A DNA stretch of 45,274 bases from Enterococcus cecorum (GTDB lineage Bacteria; Bacillota; Bacilli; Lactobacillales; Enterococcaceae). The notes below the pieces were generated by a model, which saw only the letters and a list, made by a program, of their open reading frames with translations, was not told where the DNA came from and made no database searches. Every line of letters starts with the position of its first letter. Position 1 is the first letter of the stretch. Position numbers and translations under genes: made by a program. This document shows, piece by piece, positions 1-6,656 of the stretch. Where the stretch lies: contig NZ_JAKUDS010000020.1 in NCBI RefSeq assembly GCF_023221775.1, positions 1 to 45,274 on the forward strand, given 5' to 3'.

Positions 1-11
1 TCGTAAGAGAG

Positions 12-34
12 AAAAAGAGTATTGAGCTCTTTTT
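12..34 (+). terminator. Possible intrinsic terminator of the unit upstream of the window
   Basis: An 8-bp stem (AAAAAGAG with CTCTTTTT, 7-nt loop) ends in a T run five bases before tRNA-Ser. It could end an upstream rRNA or tRNA transcript, but the upstream gene lies outside the window. Confidence 0.4.
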
Positions 35-38
35 GCCT

Positions 39-128
39 GGAGAGTTGTCCGAGAGGCCGAAGGAGCATGATTGGAAATCATGTAGATGGTTATAAACTGT
101 CTCAAGGGTTCAAATCCCTTACTCTCCG
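39..128 (+). tRNA. tRNA-Ser (GGA)
   Basis: Class II tRNA with a 7-bp acceptor stem (GGAGAGT with ACTCTCC), a long variable arm, a TTCAAAT T-loop and anticodon GGA. The 3' CCA is not encoded. It is the first of eleven closely spaced tRNA genes that are probably co-transcribed. Confidence 0.96.
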
Positions 129-141
129 TTTATTTTATATT

Positions 142-213
142 GGTCCGTTGGTCAAGTGGTTAAGACACCGCCCTTTCACGGCGGTAACACGGGTTCGAAT
201 CCCGTACGGATCA
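142..213 (+). tRNA. tRNA-Glu (TTC)
   Basis: Cloverleaf with acceptor GGTCCGT/ACGGATC, anticodon TTC in loop CTTTCAC and T-loop TTCGAAT. The 3' CCA is not encoded. Confidence 0.96.
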
Positions 214-215
214 TT

Positions 216-288
216 GGAGGTTTAGCTCAGCTGGGAGAGCATCTGCCTTACAAGCAGAGGGTCAGCGGTTCGATCCCGTTAACCTCCA
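216..288 (+). tRNA. tRNA-Val (TAC)
   Basis: Acceptor GGAGGTT/AACCTCC, anticodon TAC and T-loop TTCGATC. Only two bases separate it from tRNA-Glu. The 3' CCA is not encoded. Confidence 0.96.
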
Positions 289-293
289 TTGTC

Positions 294-369
294 GGTTCCG
301 TGGTGTAGGGGTTAACATGCCTGCCTGTCACGCAGGAGATCGCGGGTTCAAATCCCGTCGGGACCGCCA
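294..369 (+). tRNA. tRNA-Asp (GTC)
   Basis: Acceptor GGTTCCG/CGGGACC with a G-T pair, anticodon GTC and discriminator G. The 3' CCA is encoded, unlike most genes of this cluster. Confidence 0.96.
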
Positions 370-385
370 TTGTTGATAATATTGT

Positions 386-461
386 GGCTCGGTAGCTCAG
401 TTGGTAGAGCAATGGATTGAAGCTCCATGTGTCGGCAGTTCGATTCTGTCCCGCGCCACCA
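386..461 (+). tRNA. tRNA-Phe (GAA)
   Basis: Anticodon GAA, T-loop TTCGATT and encoded 3' CCA. The acceptor stem GGCTCGG/CCGCGCC has one mismatch, T4 opposite C69. The other arms are regular, so the gene is probably functional. Confidence 0.94.
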
Positions 462-463
462 TT

Positions 464-544
464 GGAGGAGTAGCGAAGTGGCTAAACGCGGCGGACTGTA
501 AATCCGTTCCTTTTGGTTCAGTGGTTCGAATCCACTCTCCTCCA
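464..544 (+). tRNA. tRNA-Tyr (GTA)
   Basis: Class II tRNA with acceptor GGAGGAG/CTCCTCC, a long variable arm and anticodon GTA. The final CCA of the sequence is part of the acceptor stem plus discriminator, so no separate CCA is encoded. Confidence 0.95.
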
Positions 545-548
545 TTAT

Positions 549-622
549 AGGGGCATAGTTTAAAGGTAGAACAGCGGTCTCCAAAACCGTTAGTGTGGGT
601 TCAATTCCTGCTGCCCCTGCCA
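549..622 (+). tRNA. tRNA-Trp (CCA)
   Basis: Acceptor AGGGGCA/TGCCCCT, anticodon CCA in loop CTCCAAA, discriminator G and encoded 3' CCA. Confidence 0.96.
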
Positions 623-623
623 T

Positions 624-697
624 GGCGAATGTGGCGAAGTGGTTAACGCACCGGATTGTGGCTCCGGCATTCGTGAGTTCGATTCTCATCATTCGCC
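624..697 (+). tRNA. tRNA-His (GTG), copy 1
   Basis: Anticodon GTG. The extra 5' G (position -1) opposite C73, the tRNA-His identity element, is encoded. CCA is not encoded. An identical copy lies at 1992-2065. Confidence 0.95.
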
Positions 698-705
698 TTT
701 TTTAT

Positions 706-777
706 TGGGGTATAGCCAAGCGGTAAGGCAAGGGACTTTGACTCCCTCATGCGTTGGTTCGAATCCAGCTACCCCAG
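706..777 (+). tRNA. tRNA-Gln (TTG), copy 1
   Basis: Acceptor TGGGGTA/TACCCCA, anticodon TTG and T-loop TTCGAAT. CCA is not encoded. An identical copy lies at 2073-2144, again just after tRNA-His. Confidence 0.95.
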
Positions 778-793
778 TTAATCCATCAGATAT

Positions 794-864
<71 letters not shown>

Positions 865-869
865 TATAT

Positions 870-954
870 GCCGGCGTGGCGGAATTGGCAGACGCGCTGG
901 ACTCAAAATCCAGTGCCCGTTGAGGGCGTGCCGGTTCGACCCCGGCCGCCGGTA
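870..954 (+). tRNA. tRNA-Leu (CAA)
   Basis: Class II tRNA with acceptor GCCGGCG/CGCCGGT, a long variable arm and anticodon CAA (reads TTG). CCA is not encoded. It is the last gene of the cluster and is followed at once by a terminator. Confidence 0.95.
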
Positions 955-956
955 TT

Positions 957-990
957 AGACAAGATGTATTTCTTGTCTTTTTTTATTTTA
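957..990 (+). terminator. Intrinsic terminator of the first tRNA cluster
   Basis: An 8-bp stem AGACAAGA/TCTTGTCT with a 6-nt loop is followed by seven T. It starts two bases after tRNA-Leu. Confidence 0.9.
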
Positions 991-1055
991 ATAAAAAAGA
1001 TTTACGGGTAGGGTATGTATATTCTAGCCGTAAATCTTCATTTGTAAAAATAGAA

Positions 1056-1844
1056 TTATTTATAAATAACCCAAAGGTGAGCCAATTCTTGTTGTATTTC
1101 ATCCGGTGTATAAGATTTTAGAGAATGTTGTTTTTCTTTATTGTCATTTGGATCTAGTAAATGAATATATTTTCCATCATAACTCGTTAAGACCATGATA
1201 TGTCCAACATCTGTAAAACGTCCTGGATAAACTGATGCAATGACAGGGATATTTTTTTCAAGATAAGATAGCGCATTATTAATTCGATCACTTAAGTCAT
1301 GGTATTGATAGCGAAAATCTTCAGCGTATTTTGGAAAGATGATCCAAGATGTTCCTTGATCGGTATAATATTTTTCCTTGGACCATTCTAGAATCTCAAT
1401 AGGGGTAATCATTTTTTTCTTCCAAAATGACTCCACCATGGCTAAGGAAACAATGGCGCAACCATTTGTAGCTAAATCATCTGCTTTTCCCCATCCATAC
1501 TTTTGGCTAGCCCAGCGCTCGTCAGTTTGTAGAATCAAATAGGTGTTTAAACTTTCCTTTTTTAATTGTACTCTTGTTTTTTCAGAGTATGTTTTGATAG
1601 GATATTTCTTCTCCAGTTGCTTTTGTTGCTTTAATTTTTTCGCTTTTGCAATTTTTTGTTTTTGGATGATAGCCGCTTGTTGCGCTTGAATTGCTTTTTT
1701 ATTCATTTGATTTTTAATAGCAAAAAAAGTAATGGTACAAAGAAAAATCAAAATAATAGCTAATATTTTTTTTACTTTCTTTTTTAATTTACGTCGTTTC
1801 TTTTTCTGCTTTTTGTTCTTTACTTTTAGATTTTGATTTGACAA
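1056..1844 (-). CDS. Membrane-anchored C39-type cysteine peptidase-like protein
   Basis: A 262-residue protein with a Lys/Arg-rich N-terminus, one hydrophobic segment (about residues 23-42) and an extracellular C-terminal half resembling the C39-like papain-fold family (Peptidase_C39_2). Visible motifs are DERWASQKYG, NGCAIVSLAM with the probable catalytic Cys, GHIMVL with the probable His, and LDPND. The TTG start is chosen because GGAGTG lies eight bases upstream; the 32 codons further upstream have no ribosome binding site. The substrate is unknown; family members process peptides or act at the cell wall. The gene stands alone, opposite in direction to the tRNA genes on both sides, between two copies of a tRNA-His/tRNA-Gln pair. 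Confidence 0.8.
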   Translation of the reverse strand: MSNQNLKVKNKKQKKKRRKLKKKVKKILAIILIFLCTITFFAIKNQMNKKAIQAQQAAIIQKQKIAKAKKLKQQKQLEKKYPIKTYSEKTRVQLKKESLNTYLILQTDERWASQKYGWGKADDLATNGCAIVSLAMVESFWKKKMITPIEILEWSKEKYYTDQGTSWIIFPKYAEDFRYQYHDLSDRINNALSYLEKNIPVIASVYPGRFTDVGHIMVLTSYDGKYIHLLDPNDNKEKQHSLKSYTPDEIQQELAHLWVIYK

Positions 1845-1991
1845 GATTATCACTCCGAATACGCTTTCTGTTAACATGATTTTTACATATTTTATAAAAA
1901 ATTGCAATTTTTTATAAAATATTATAGACATAAAATACATTTGATGTTATACTATTGATTGTTCGGTTAATGAATTAGTTATTTGAATAAT

Positions 1992-2065
1992 GGCGAATGT
2001 GGCGAAGTGGTTAACGCACCGGATTGTGGCTCCGGCATTCGTGAGTTCGATTCTCATCATTCGCC
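1992..2065 (+). tRNA. tRNA-His (GTG), copy 2
   Basis: Identical over its whole length to the gene at 624-697, including the encoded G at -1 and the absence of CCA. With the following tRNA-Gln it forms a separate two-gene unit. Confidence 0.95.
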
Positions 2066-2072
2066 CTTTTAT

Positions 2073-2144
2073 TGGGGTATAGCCAAGCGGTAAGGCAAGG
2101 GACTTTGACTCCCTCATGCGTTGGTTCGAATCCAGCTACCCCAG
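2073..2144 (+). tRNA. tRNA-Gln (TTG), copy 2
   Basis: Identical to the gene at 706-777. The spacer to tRNA-His is 7 bases here (8 in copy 1) and differs slightly. Confidence 0.95.
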
Positions 2145-2147
2145 TTT

Positions 2148-2176
2148 GACAGCTTTAGTGAAGGCTGTCTTTTTTA
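2148..2176 (+). terminator. Intrinsic terminator of the tRNA-His/Gln pair
   Basis: Stem GACAGC/GCTGTC with a 10-nt loop, followed by T6. Confidence 0.85.
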
Positions 2177-2198
2177 TTAATCTATAAAAAGTAATCAA

Positions 2199-2243
2199 TA
2201 AAAAGAGCCCACTTGTTCGTTTAGATCAGTGAGCTCGTTTTTT
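2199..2243 (-). terminator. Terminator of the ABC importer operon, usable in both directions
   Basis: The inverted repeat GAGCCCAC/GTGAGCTC (8 bp with one G-T pair) has an A run on the left and a T run on the right. It can therefore end the minus-strand operon and also stop read-through from the tRNA side. Confidence 0.8.
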
Positions 2244-3049
2244 TATTTCGTTAATAGTAGTTTATCGTCATCTAGTTGTGAACCGCTATTTTTTTGGAAC
2301 ATTTCCATCAGCTCAGGTACGGTTAGCTTTTCTTTGGCTTTTCCTTTGACATCTACAACGATTTGTCCTTGATGGAGCATGATTAGTCGATTGCCGTATT
2401 TAATCGCATCATTCATATCATGTGTCACCATAAAGGCTGTTAACTGATGCTCCTGAATTAAACGATTAGTTAAGTCCATAACAGTTGCTGAAGTTTTAGG
2501 ATCTAAAGCTGCTGTATGCTCATCTAATAGAATTAGTTCTGGACGTACTAGAGTAGCCATGAGCAAGGTAATAGCTTGACGTTGCCCGCCTGAAAGCAAA
2601 CCAATTTCAGCAGTTAATCGATTCTCTAGACCAAGATTTAAACTTTGTAGTTGTTCGCGGAAAAATTCACGGTTTTTGGCTTTAACACCCGAACTAAATC
2701 CACGTTTTTGACCTCTTTTTAAAGCAATAGCCATATTTTCTTCAACTGTTAAACGTACGGCTGTCCCAAGTTTTGGATCTTGAAAGACACGACTGATTTG
2801 TCCGGAACGCTTAACAACGGATTGTTTCGTGATGTCTTGACCATTTAATTCAATCTTACCTGTTTCAGTAGGAATAGCACCAGCAATACTATTTAGTAAA
2901 GTTGATTTTCCCGCACCATTCCCACCGATGATAGTGATAAAGTCCCCCGATTCAATTTCTAAGTTAATTCCTTTTAACACATGATTTTCGTTAATGGTAC
3001 CTTTTTCAAAAATTTGATGGAGATTCGTAATTTTAAGGACAGTACTCAT
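2243..3049 (-). CDS. ABC transporter ATP-binding protein, TrpZ-like
   Basis: A 268-residue ATPase that powers the importer formed with the two genes upstream in the same operon. Visible motifs are Walker A GGNGAGKST, the signature LSGGQRQ, Walker B LILLDEH and the H-loop VTHD. The length and the 'KGINLEIESGDF' style N-terminus fit the LivF/LptB-like group that pairs with BPD_transp_2 permeases. The start ATG shares its A with the TAA stop of the permease gene, so the two are translationally coupled. Last gene of the operon. The substrate is inferred from operon and family (aromatic amino acids), not from this protein. Confidence 0.88.
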   Translation of the reverse strand: MSTVLKITNLHQIFEKGTINENHVLKGINLEIESGDFITIIGGNGAGKSTLLNSIAGAIPTETGKIELNGQDITKQSVVKRSGQISRVFQDPKLGTAVRLTVEENMAIALKRGQKRGFSSGVKAKNREFFREQLQSLNLGLENRLTAEIGLLSGGQRQAITLLMATLVRPELILLDEHTAALDPKTSATVMDLTNRLIQEHQLTAFMVTHDMNDAIKYGNRLIMLHQGQIVVDVKGKAKEKLTVPELMEMFQKNSGSQLDDDKLLLTK

Positions 3050-3963
3050 TATTTTTTACCTCCTTTTTTGAAAATGGTATTTAGGCCTAATTTTTGTCTA
3101 AGTTGTGGTAGCGATAGACAAACTACTAAAACAATGGCAGATGCTAGTTTTGAGTCACTTGGTTCGACATTAAATTCAAAGACTAAGGCTAAGATGAAAC
3201 GATAAATAATTGTCCCAGCAATGATTGTTAAAAAGCGAATCCATAGTGGCTTGTTGGCAAATAAAACCTCAGCAATAATAATTGAAGCTAATCCGATAAC
3301 GATGGTTCCAACACCTGAGTTTAAGTCTGCAAAGCCGTTATTTTGAGCAATTAATGCACCTGAAAGGGAAATACAACCATTTGAAATCATATAACCAATC
3401 AATTTCATTGTATCTGTATGAATCCCATTTGCTTGACTCATATCGATATTATCTCCAGTGGCACGGATAGCTAAACCAATTTCAGTACGGAAGAATAAAT
3501 GTAATAGTAAAATCACTAATAAACTTATGATTAAGCCCATTACAATTGCAGCATTGACTTTAGTGAATCCTAGGTTTTGTAGCCAAGAAAATAATGTATC
3601 TTCTCCTAAAAGAGCGATGTTTGGTGCGCCCATGACGCGAGAAGTAACTGAATAAAGGCCAGTCATCGTAATAATTCCGGCTAATAATGCGGGAATTTTC
3701 AGTTTCGTATGAAGAATTCCAGAAACTAGGCCGGCCAATACACCACCTAAGAATCCTAGAAGGGTAGCAACCACTGGTGAAAAGCCATGAACGATGCTAA
3801 TTGCTGCAATTCCACTGCCTAAAGGAAAACTTCCTTCTGCAGTTAAGTCGGCAATATCGAGAATTCTAAAGGTAATAAATACCCCAATTGCTAAAAGCGA
3901 CCATAAGACACCTTGAGATGCAGCTGATTGTACGAGAAGGGGTAAGTTTGAAATAATACTCAT
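3049..3963 (-). CDS. ABC transporter permease, TrpY-like (BPD_transp_2 family)
   Basis: A 304-residue integral membrane protein with about eight hydrophobic segments and the motif AIRATGDN typical of the branched-chain amino-acid/sugar permease superfamily (BPD_transp_2). It lies between the binding-protein and ATPase genes and is expected to form the homodimeric membrane channel of the importer. The start is preceded by TTGGAG. Family relatives in streptococci are described as tryptophan transporters (TrpXYZ). Confidence 0.85.
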   Translation of the reverse strand: MSIISNLPLLVQSAASQGVLWSLLAIGVFITFRILDIADLTAEGSFPLGSGIAAISIVHGFSPVVATLLGFLGGVLAGLVSGILHTKLKIPALLAGIITMTGLYSVTSRVMGAPNIALLGEDTLFSWLQNLGFTKVNAAIVMGLIISLLVILLLHLFFRTEIGLAIRATGDNIDMSQANGIHTDTMKLIGYMISNGCISLSGALIAQNNGFADLNSGVGTIVIGLASIIIAEVLFANKPLWIRFLTIIAGTIIYRFILALVFEFNVEPSDSKLASAIVLVVCLSLPQLRQKLGLNTIFKKGGKK

Positions 3964-3978
3964 GAAATAATCTCCAAT

Positions 3979-4947
3979 CTATTTAGGTGCAACAATACTT
4001 GCTGGATCAATATCTAATGCTTTAGCCATATCTTCATTGACTACAAGTTTTAGGTTTTTCGCTGATTCAATTGCAGTTGTTGCTGGTTTTTCTTTACCAT
4101 CCAAAATTTTAGCAGCCATTAAGCCGGTTTGTTTCCCTAATTCTTTATAATCTATTCCGTAAGTTGCTAAACCACCTGTTTCAACTTGTTCCACTGAGCC
4201 AGCAACGATAGGGGTCTTGGTTTGTTTTGCAACTTCACCAATAACTGCCGCAGCCGAAGCAAAGGTGTTATCTGTTGGAATATAAATACCATCAACGTCT
4301 TTAGCAAGGCTAGTTGTCACTTGTTGCACGTCATTGGTAGTATTGGCAGTTAGGACTTTGACTTTCACATTGGCTTTTTTCAAGGCTTTTTCAGCTAAGT
4401 CTGCTTGGATTTTAGAGTTTGCTTCTCCTGAGTTATACATAATTCCAATTGTTTTAGCATCTTTGACAATACTTAATAATAAATCGATTTGTTTATCAAT
4501 CGGTACCATATCCGTTGTACCAGTGACATTTGTGCCAGGTTTTTTCAATGATTTGGCCAATTTGGCAGCAACAGGATCGGTAACAGCTGTAATTACGATT
4601 GGGATATCTTGGGTTTCATTGGCCAAAGATTGAGCAGATGGAGTAGCGATACCTAGTAATAAATCGGCTTTTTCTTTGACCAATTTTTCACTCATACTTT
4701 TTAGATTATCTTGGTTATTTTGGGCATTCTGATAGTCAAATTTCACGTTTTTTCCTTCAGTATAGCCACCTTCTTTTAGACCTTCTTTAAAACCTTCATA
4801 AGCAGCATCTAAAGAGGGGTGCTGCACAATTTGTAAGACACCAACAGTTTTTTGGGCATCTTTTTTACTTTCTTTATTCCCACAAGCAGCTAAGAGTAAA
4901 ACCGCACTCATCGCAAGTAGGGTGGTCATCATTTTTTTCTTTTTCAT
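3979..4947 (-). CDS. ABC transporter substrate-binding lipoprotein, TrpX-like (ABC_sub_bind family)
   Basis: A 322-residue lipoprotein with a Lys-rich signal peptide and lipobox LAAC (lipidated Cys at about residue 22). The mature part has the two-lobed ABC_sub_bind features: VGVLQIVQHPSLD near the start, a TPSAQSLANET region and ending in AKALDIDPASIV. Family members bind aromatic amino acids (TrpX of streptococci). The start used here is preceded by AAAGGA at suitable spacing; an ATG six codons upstream lacks a ribosome binding site. First structural gene of the operon, directly behind the attenuator at 4981-5021. Substrate Phe/Tyr rather than Trp is suggested by the leader peptide codons and is an inference. 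Confidence 0.88.
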   Translation of the reverse strand: MKKKKMMTTLLAMSAVLLLAACGNKESKKDAQKTVGVLQIVQHPSLDAAYEGFKEGLKEGGYTEGKNVKFDYQNAQNNQDNLKSMSEKLVKEKADLLLGIATPSAQSLANETQDIPIVITAVTDPVAAKLAKSLKKPGTNVTGTTDMVPIDKQIDLLLSIVKDAKTIGIMYNSGEANSKIQADLAEKALKKANVKVKVLTANTTNDVQQVTTSLAKDVDGIYIPTDNTFASAAAVIGEVAKQTKTPIVAGSVEQVETGGLATYGIDYKELGKQTGLMAAKILDGKEKPATTAIESAKNLKLVVNEDMAKALDIDPASIVAPK

Positions 4948-4980
4948 TTTTTTCAATCCTTTCATTATTCAAAGAGCAAT

Positions 4981-5021
4981 TTTCTAAATAAAAAAACCAT
5001 CTAGGGATAGCCTAAATGGTT
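4981..5021 (-). terminator. Attenuator terminator in front of the ABC importer
   Basis: On the minus strand, AACCATTTAGG pairs with CCTAGATGGTT (11 bp, 5-nt loop CTATC), followed by a T-rich tail. It lies between the leader reading frame and the first structural gene. Its left arm is also complementary to CCTGAATGG (5044-5052), giving a 9-bp antiterminator. Confidence 0.85.
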
Positions 5022-5037
5022 GAAAACTCAATATTAA

Positions 5038-5148
5038 TTCAGCCATTCAGGTTAAATGGCTAAATGCAATCAAAAAATCCTTAGCCATTATAGATACTTT
5101 TTCTTGTATCCATAATGTGTTATGAATACAAGTCTATCTAAAATAGCT
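5038..5148 (-). promoter_or_regulatory. Alternating RNA helices of a leader-peptide attenuator
   Basis: Read on the minus strand. Segment A (5148-5135, codons 17 to stop of the leader peptide) can pair with segment 1 (5096-5083), 13 of 14 positions, enclosing a 13-bp hairpin (5132-5103). Segment 1 can instead pair with segment 2 (ATGGCTAA with TTAGCCAT, 9 bp in all). Segment 2 (5065-5054) can pair with segment 3 (5048-5037, about 12 bp, loop AACCT). Segment 3 overlaps CCTGAATGG, which can pair with the terminator's left arm. Thus A:1, 2:3 and terminator exclude 1:2 and antiterminator. All pairings were found by eye; energies were not computed. Confidence 0.75.
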
Positions 5149-5196
5149 AAAGTAGAAGTGATTCAACTGAGTCATATTTTTCAATTGCTTCTTCAT
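5134..5196 (-). CDS. Aromatic-rich leader peptide (20 codons) controlling the ABC importer
   Basis: A short frame beginning with ATG, preceded by GAGGAGAGG nine bases upstream, and ending with TAG. Residues 14-19 read FYFSYF: three Phe and two Tyr codons among six. There is no Trp codon. It starts about 20-25 bases after the likely transcription start. Its last five codons form RNA segment A of the attenuator, so a ribosome stalled at the aromatic codons would mask that segment. Inference: shortage of charged tRNA-Phe or tRNA-Tyr switches the importer on. It is not similar to any protein I recognise and is expected to act in cis only. Confidence 0.72.
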   Translation of the reverse strand: MKKQLKNMTQLNHFYFSYFR

Positions 5197-5228
5197 AGAA
5201 ATTTTCCTCTCCTCTTGGAATTAATTGA

Positions 5229-5257
5229 ATTATAGTTAAAAAAAAATTAAAAGTCAA
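5229..5257 (-). promoter_or_regulatory. Sigma-A promoter of the leader peptide and ABC importer operon
   Basis: On the minus strand, TTGACT (5257-5252), a 17-base spacer and a perfect TATAAT (5234-5229). Transcription would start around 5222, just before the leader peptide ribosome binding site. Confidence 0.85.
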
Positions 5258-5280
5258 TGAAATTAAAAAGAAAATTTTAG

Positions 5281-5330
5281 AAAATAAAAAAAGAATTCTC
5301 TTGAAAAGGATGCTAAGTAAGAGAATTCTC
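5281..5330 (-). terminator. Intrinsic terminator of mvaS
   Basis: The 11-bp inverted repeat AGAATTCTCTT/AAGAGAATTCT has a T-rich tail on the minus strand and lies just after the mvaS stop codon. Confidence 0.88.
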
Positions 5331-5337
5331 ATTTTTG

Positions 5338-6489
5338 CTAGTTTTTATAATAACGAATATGATTTTCCACTTTTGCAATACTAAAGCGTGTTTCATCCTC
5401 AAAAACTTGGTCAATACTTGGATCTAGGTGTTCATTAAGACAGGTTTCGTACTCAGCAAATGTGAGGCGATGACGCTTGCTTAAAGTTTCTTGATTTAGC
5501 GCGGTATGTAAGTGCTCTTGGTAGCCTTCAACCACATGTGCTTGGAAAAATTCACCAACCATACCCGAGCCATAACTGAAAAGACCAATTATCTCATCAG
5601 AATTTAAAGTTGGCGCATGATCTAAGTAAGAAATCAGCCCTAAGTAGAGTGAACCTGTGTATAGATTACCCACTTGCTTACTATAACGAATGCTTAATTC
5701 ATAATTATCAGTAAAGTGTTGAGCTAATTTTTCATCTGTGTTTTCTAATAAGTGATTCAATGCTTTTCTTCCCATTTTTGTATATGGAATGTGGAATAAC
5801 AAGGCTTTATAATCTGTTAGAGTTTGTTGATACTTTTGATTATATGCCGTGAATACATCACTAAAGGCATTAATGTACGTACTATTAGATAGTGGACCAT
5901 CAACAAGCGGATATTTTTGGTTCGTTGGTCGCCAGAAATCATAGACATCTTTGGTCAAGGCGAGCGTTTTCTCTTCAATTACAAGAATCCGAGGCTCTTT
6001 GGTAATTAACATCGCAACAGCCCCAGCCCCTTGTGTAGGTTCACCACCAGAATTTAAGCCGTAGCGTGCAATGTCTGTAGCAATCACTAGTGCTTTACTT
6101 TCTGGATTTAAACGTACATGATTAACTGCCATTTGTAAAGCAGCAGTACCAGCATAGCAAGCTTCTTTCACTTCAATCGCACGTGCGTATGGTTGAATAC
6201 CTAGTAAACGATGTAATATCACAGCACTAGCCTTTGATTCATCAATACTTGATTCTGTACCAACAATGACTAAATCAATTTTTTCTTTATCTTCACTGGT
6301 TAGAATCTTTTCCGCAGCATTGGCACCTAAAGTAATAATATCTTGGCTTTGAGGATTGATGGCCATCTTCTCTTGACCGATTCCAATTAAATATTTATTT
6401 GGATCGATATTACGTGCCTGAGCTAATTCAGTCATATCTAAATACATATTAGGTACATAAAAACTAATTTGATCAATACCTACGTTCAT
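5338..6489 (-). CDS. mvaS: Hydroxymethylglutaryl-CoA synthase
   Basis: A 383-residue enzyme condensing acetyl-CoA with acetoacetyl-CoA to HMG-CoA, the second step of the mevalonate route to isoprenoids. The catalytic triad known from the enterococcal enzyme is present at the same numbers: Glu79 (VGTES), Cys111 (EACYAG) and His233 (FHIPYTK). Length is normal for bacterial MvaS. The ATG start has AAAGGGG upstream. It is divergent from mvaE, which makes both its acetoacetyl-CoA substrate and the next enzyme. Its own promoter lies at 6514-6542 and a terminator follows the gene. Confidence 0.97.
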   Translation of the reverse strand: MNVGIDQISFYVPNMYLDMTELAQARNIDPNKYLIGIGQEKMAINPQSQDIITLGANAAEKILTSEDKEKIDLVIVGTESSIDESKASAVILHRLLGIQPYARAIEVKEACYAGTAALQMAVNHVRLNPESKALVIATDIARYGLNSGGEPTQGAGAVAMLITKEPRILVIEEKTLALTKDVYDFWRPTNQKYPLVDGPLSNSTYINAFSDVFTAYNQKYQQTLTDYKALLFHIPYTKMGRKALNHLLENTDEKLAQHFTDNYELSIRYSKQVGNLYTGSLYLGLISYLDHAPTLNSDEIIGLFSYGSGMVGEFFQAHVVEGYQEHLHTALNQETLSKRHRLTFAEYETCLNEHLDPSIDQVFEDETRFSIAKVENHIRYYKN

Positions 6490-6513
6490 TTATTTATCCC
6501 CTTTCAACGTTCT

Positions 6514-6542
6514 ACTATAATAAAATAGCACATTTTGAACAA
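6514..6542 (-). promoter_or_regulatory. Promoter of mvaS
   Basis: On the minus strand TTGTTC, 17 bases, TATAGT, about 25 bases upstream of the start codon. Confidence 0.7.
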
Positions 6543-6564
6543 AAAAAGAAAAGAATTGCGTGTT

Positions 6565-6594
6565 TTGTTAAGAATTTTTTAGAATCACTAGAAT
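6565..6594 (+). promoter_or_regulatory. Probable promoter of mvaE
   Basis: TTGTTA, 18 bases, TAGAAT, about 60 bases before the mvaE start. It is back to back with the mvaS promoter, leaving 22 bases between the two -35 boxes. Confidence 0.55.
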
Positions 6595-6656
6595 TTTGAT
6601 TCATTTATATTTTATTTTTTAGAAATAAATGATATATTTCCTTTGGAGGTGTTGAT

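Noticed and set aside
22-225. A 67-codon open frame on the plus strand at the left edge
   Set aside because: It runs through tRNA-Ser and tRNA-Glu and has no ribosome binding site.
348-692. A 114-codon open frame on the minus strand across the tRNA cluster
   Set aside because: It is the antisense of tRNA-Asp through tRNA-His. Such frames arise from tRNA sequence and are a known source of false proteins.
4981-5260. T-box leader for the ABC importer
   Set aside because: The region lacks the conserved T-box sequence and a specifier loop; the small frame with ribosome binding site and alternating helices explains it better.
5147-5332. A 61-codon minus-strand frame before the ABC importer
   Set aside because: It runs through the mvaS terminator and the importer promoter in another frame than the leader peptide, and would start before the transcription start.
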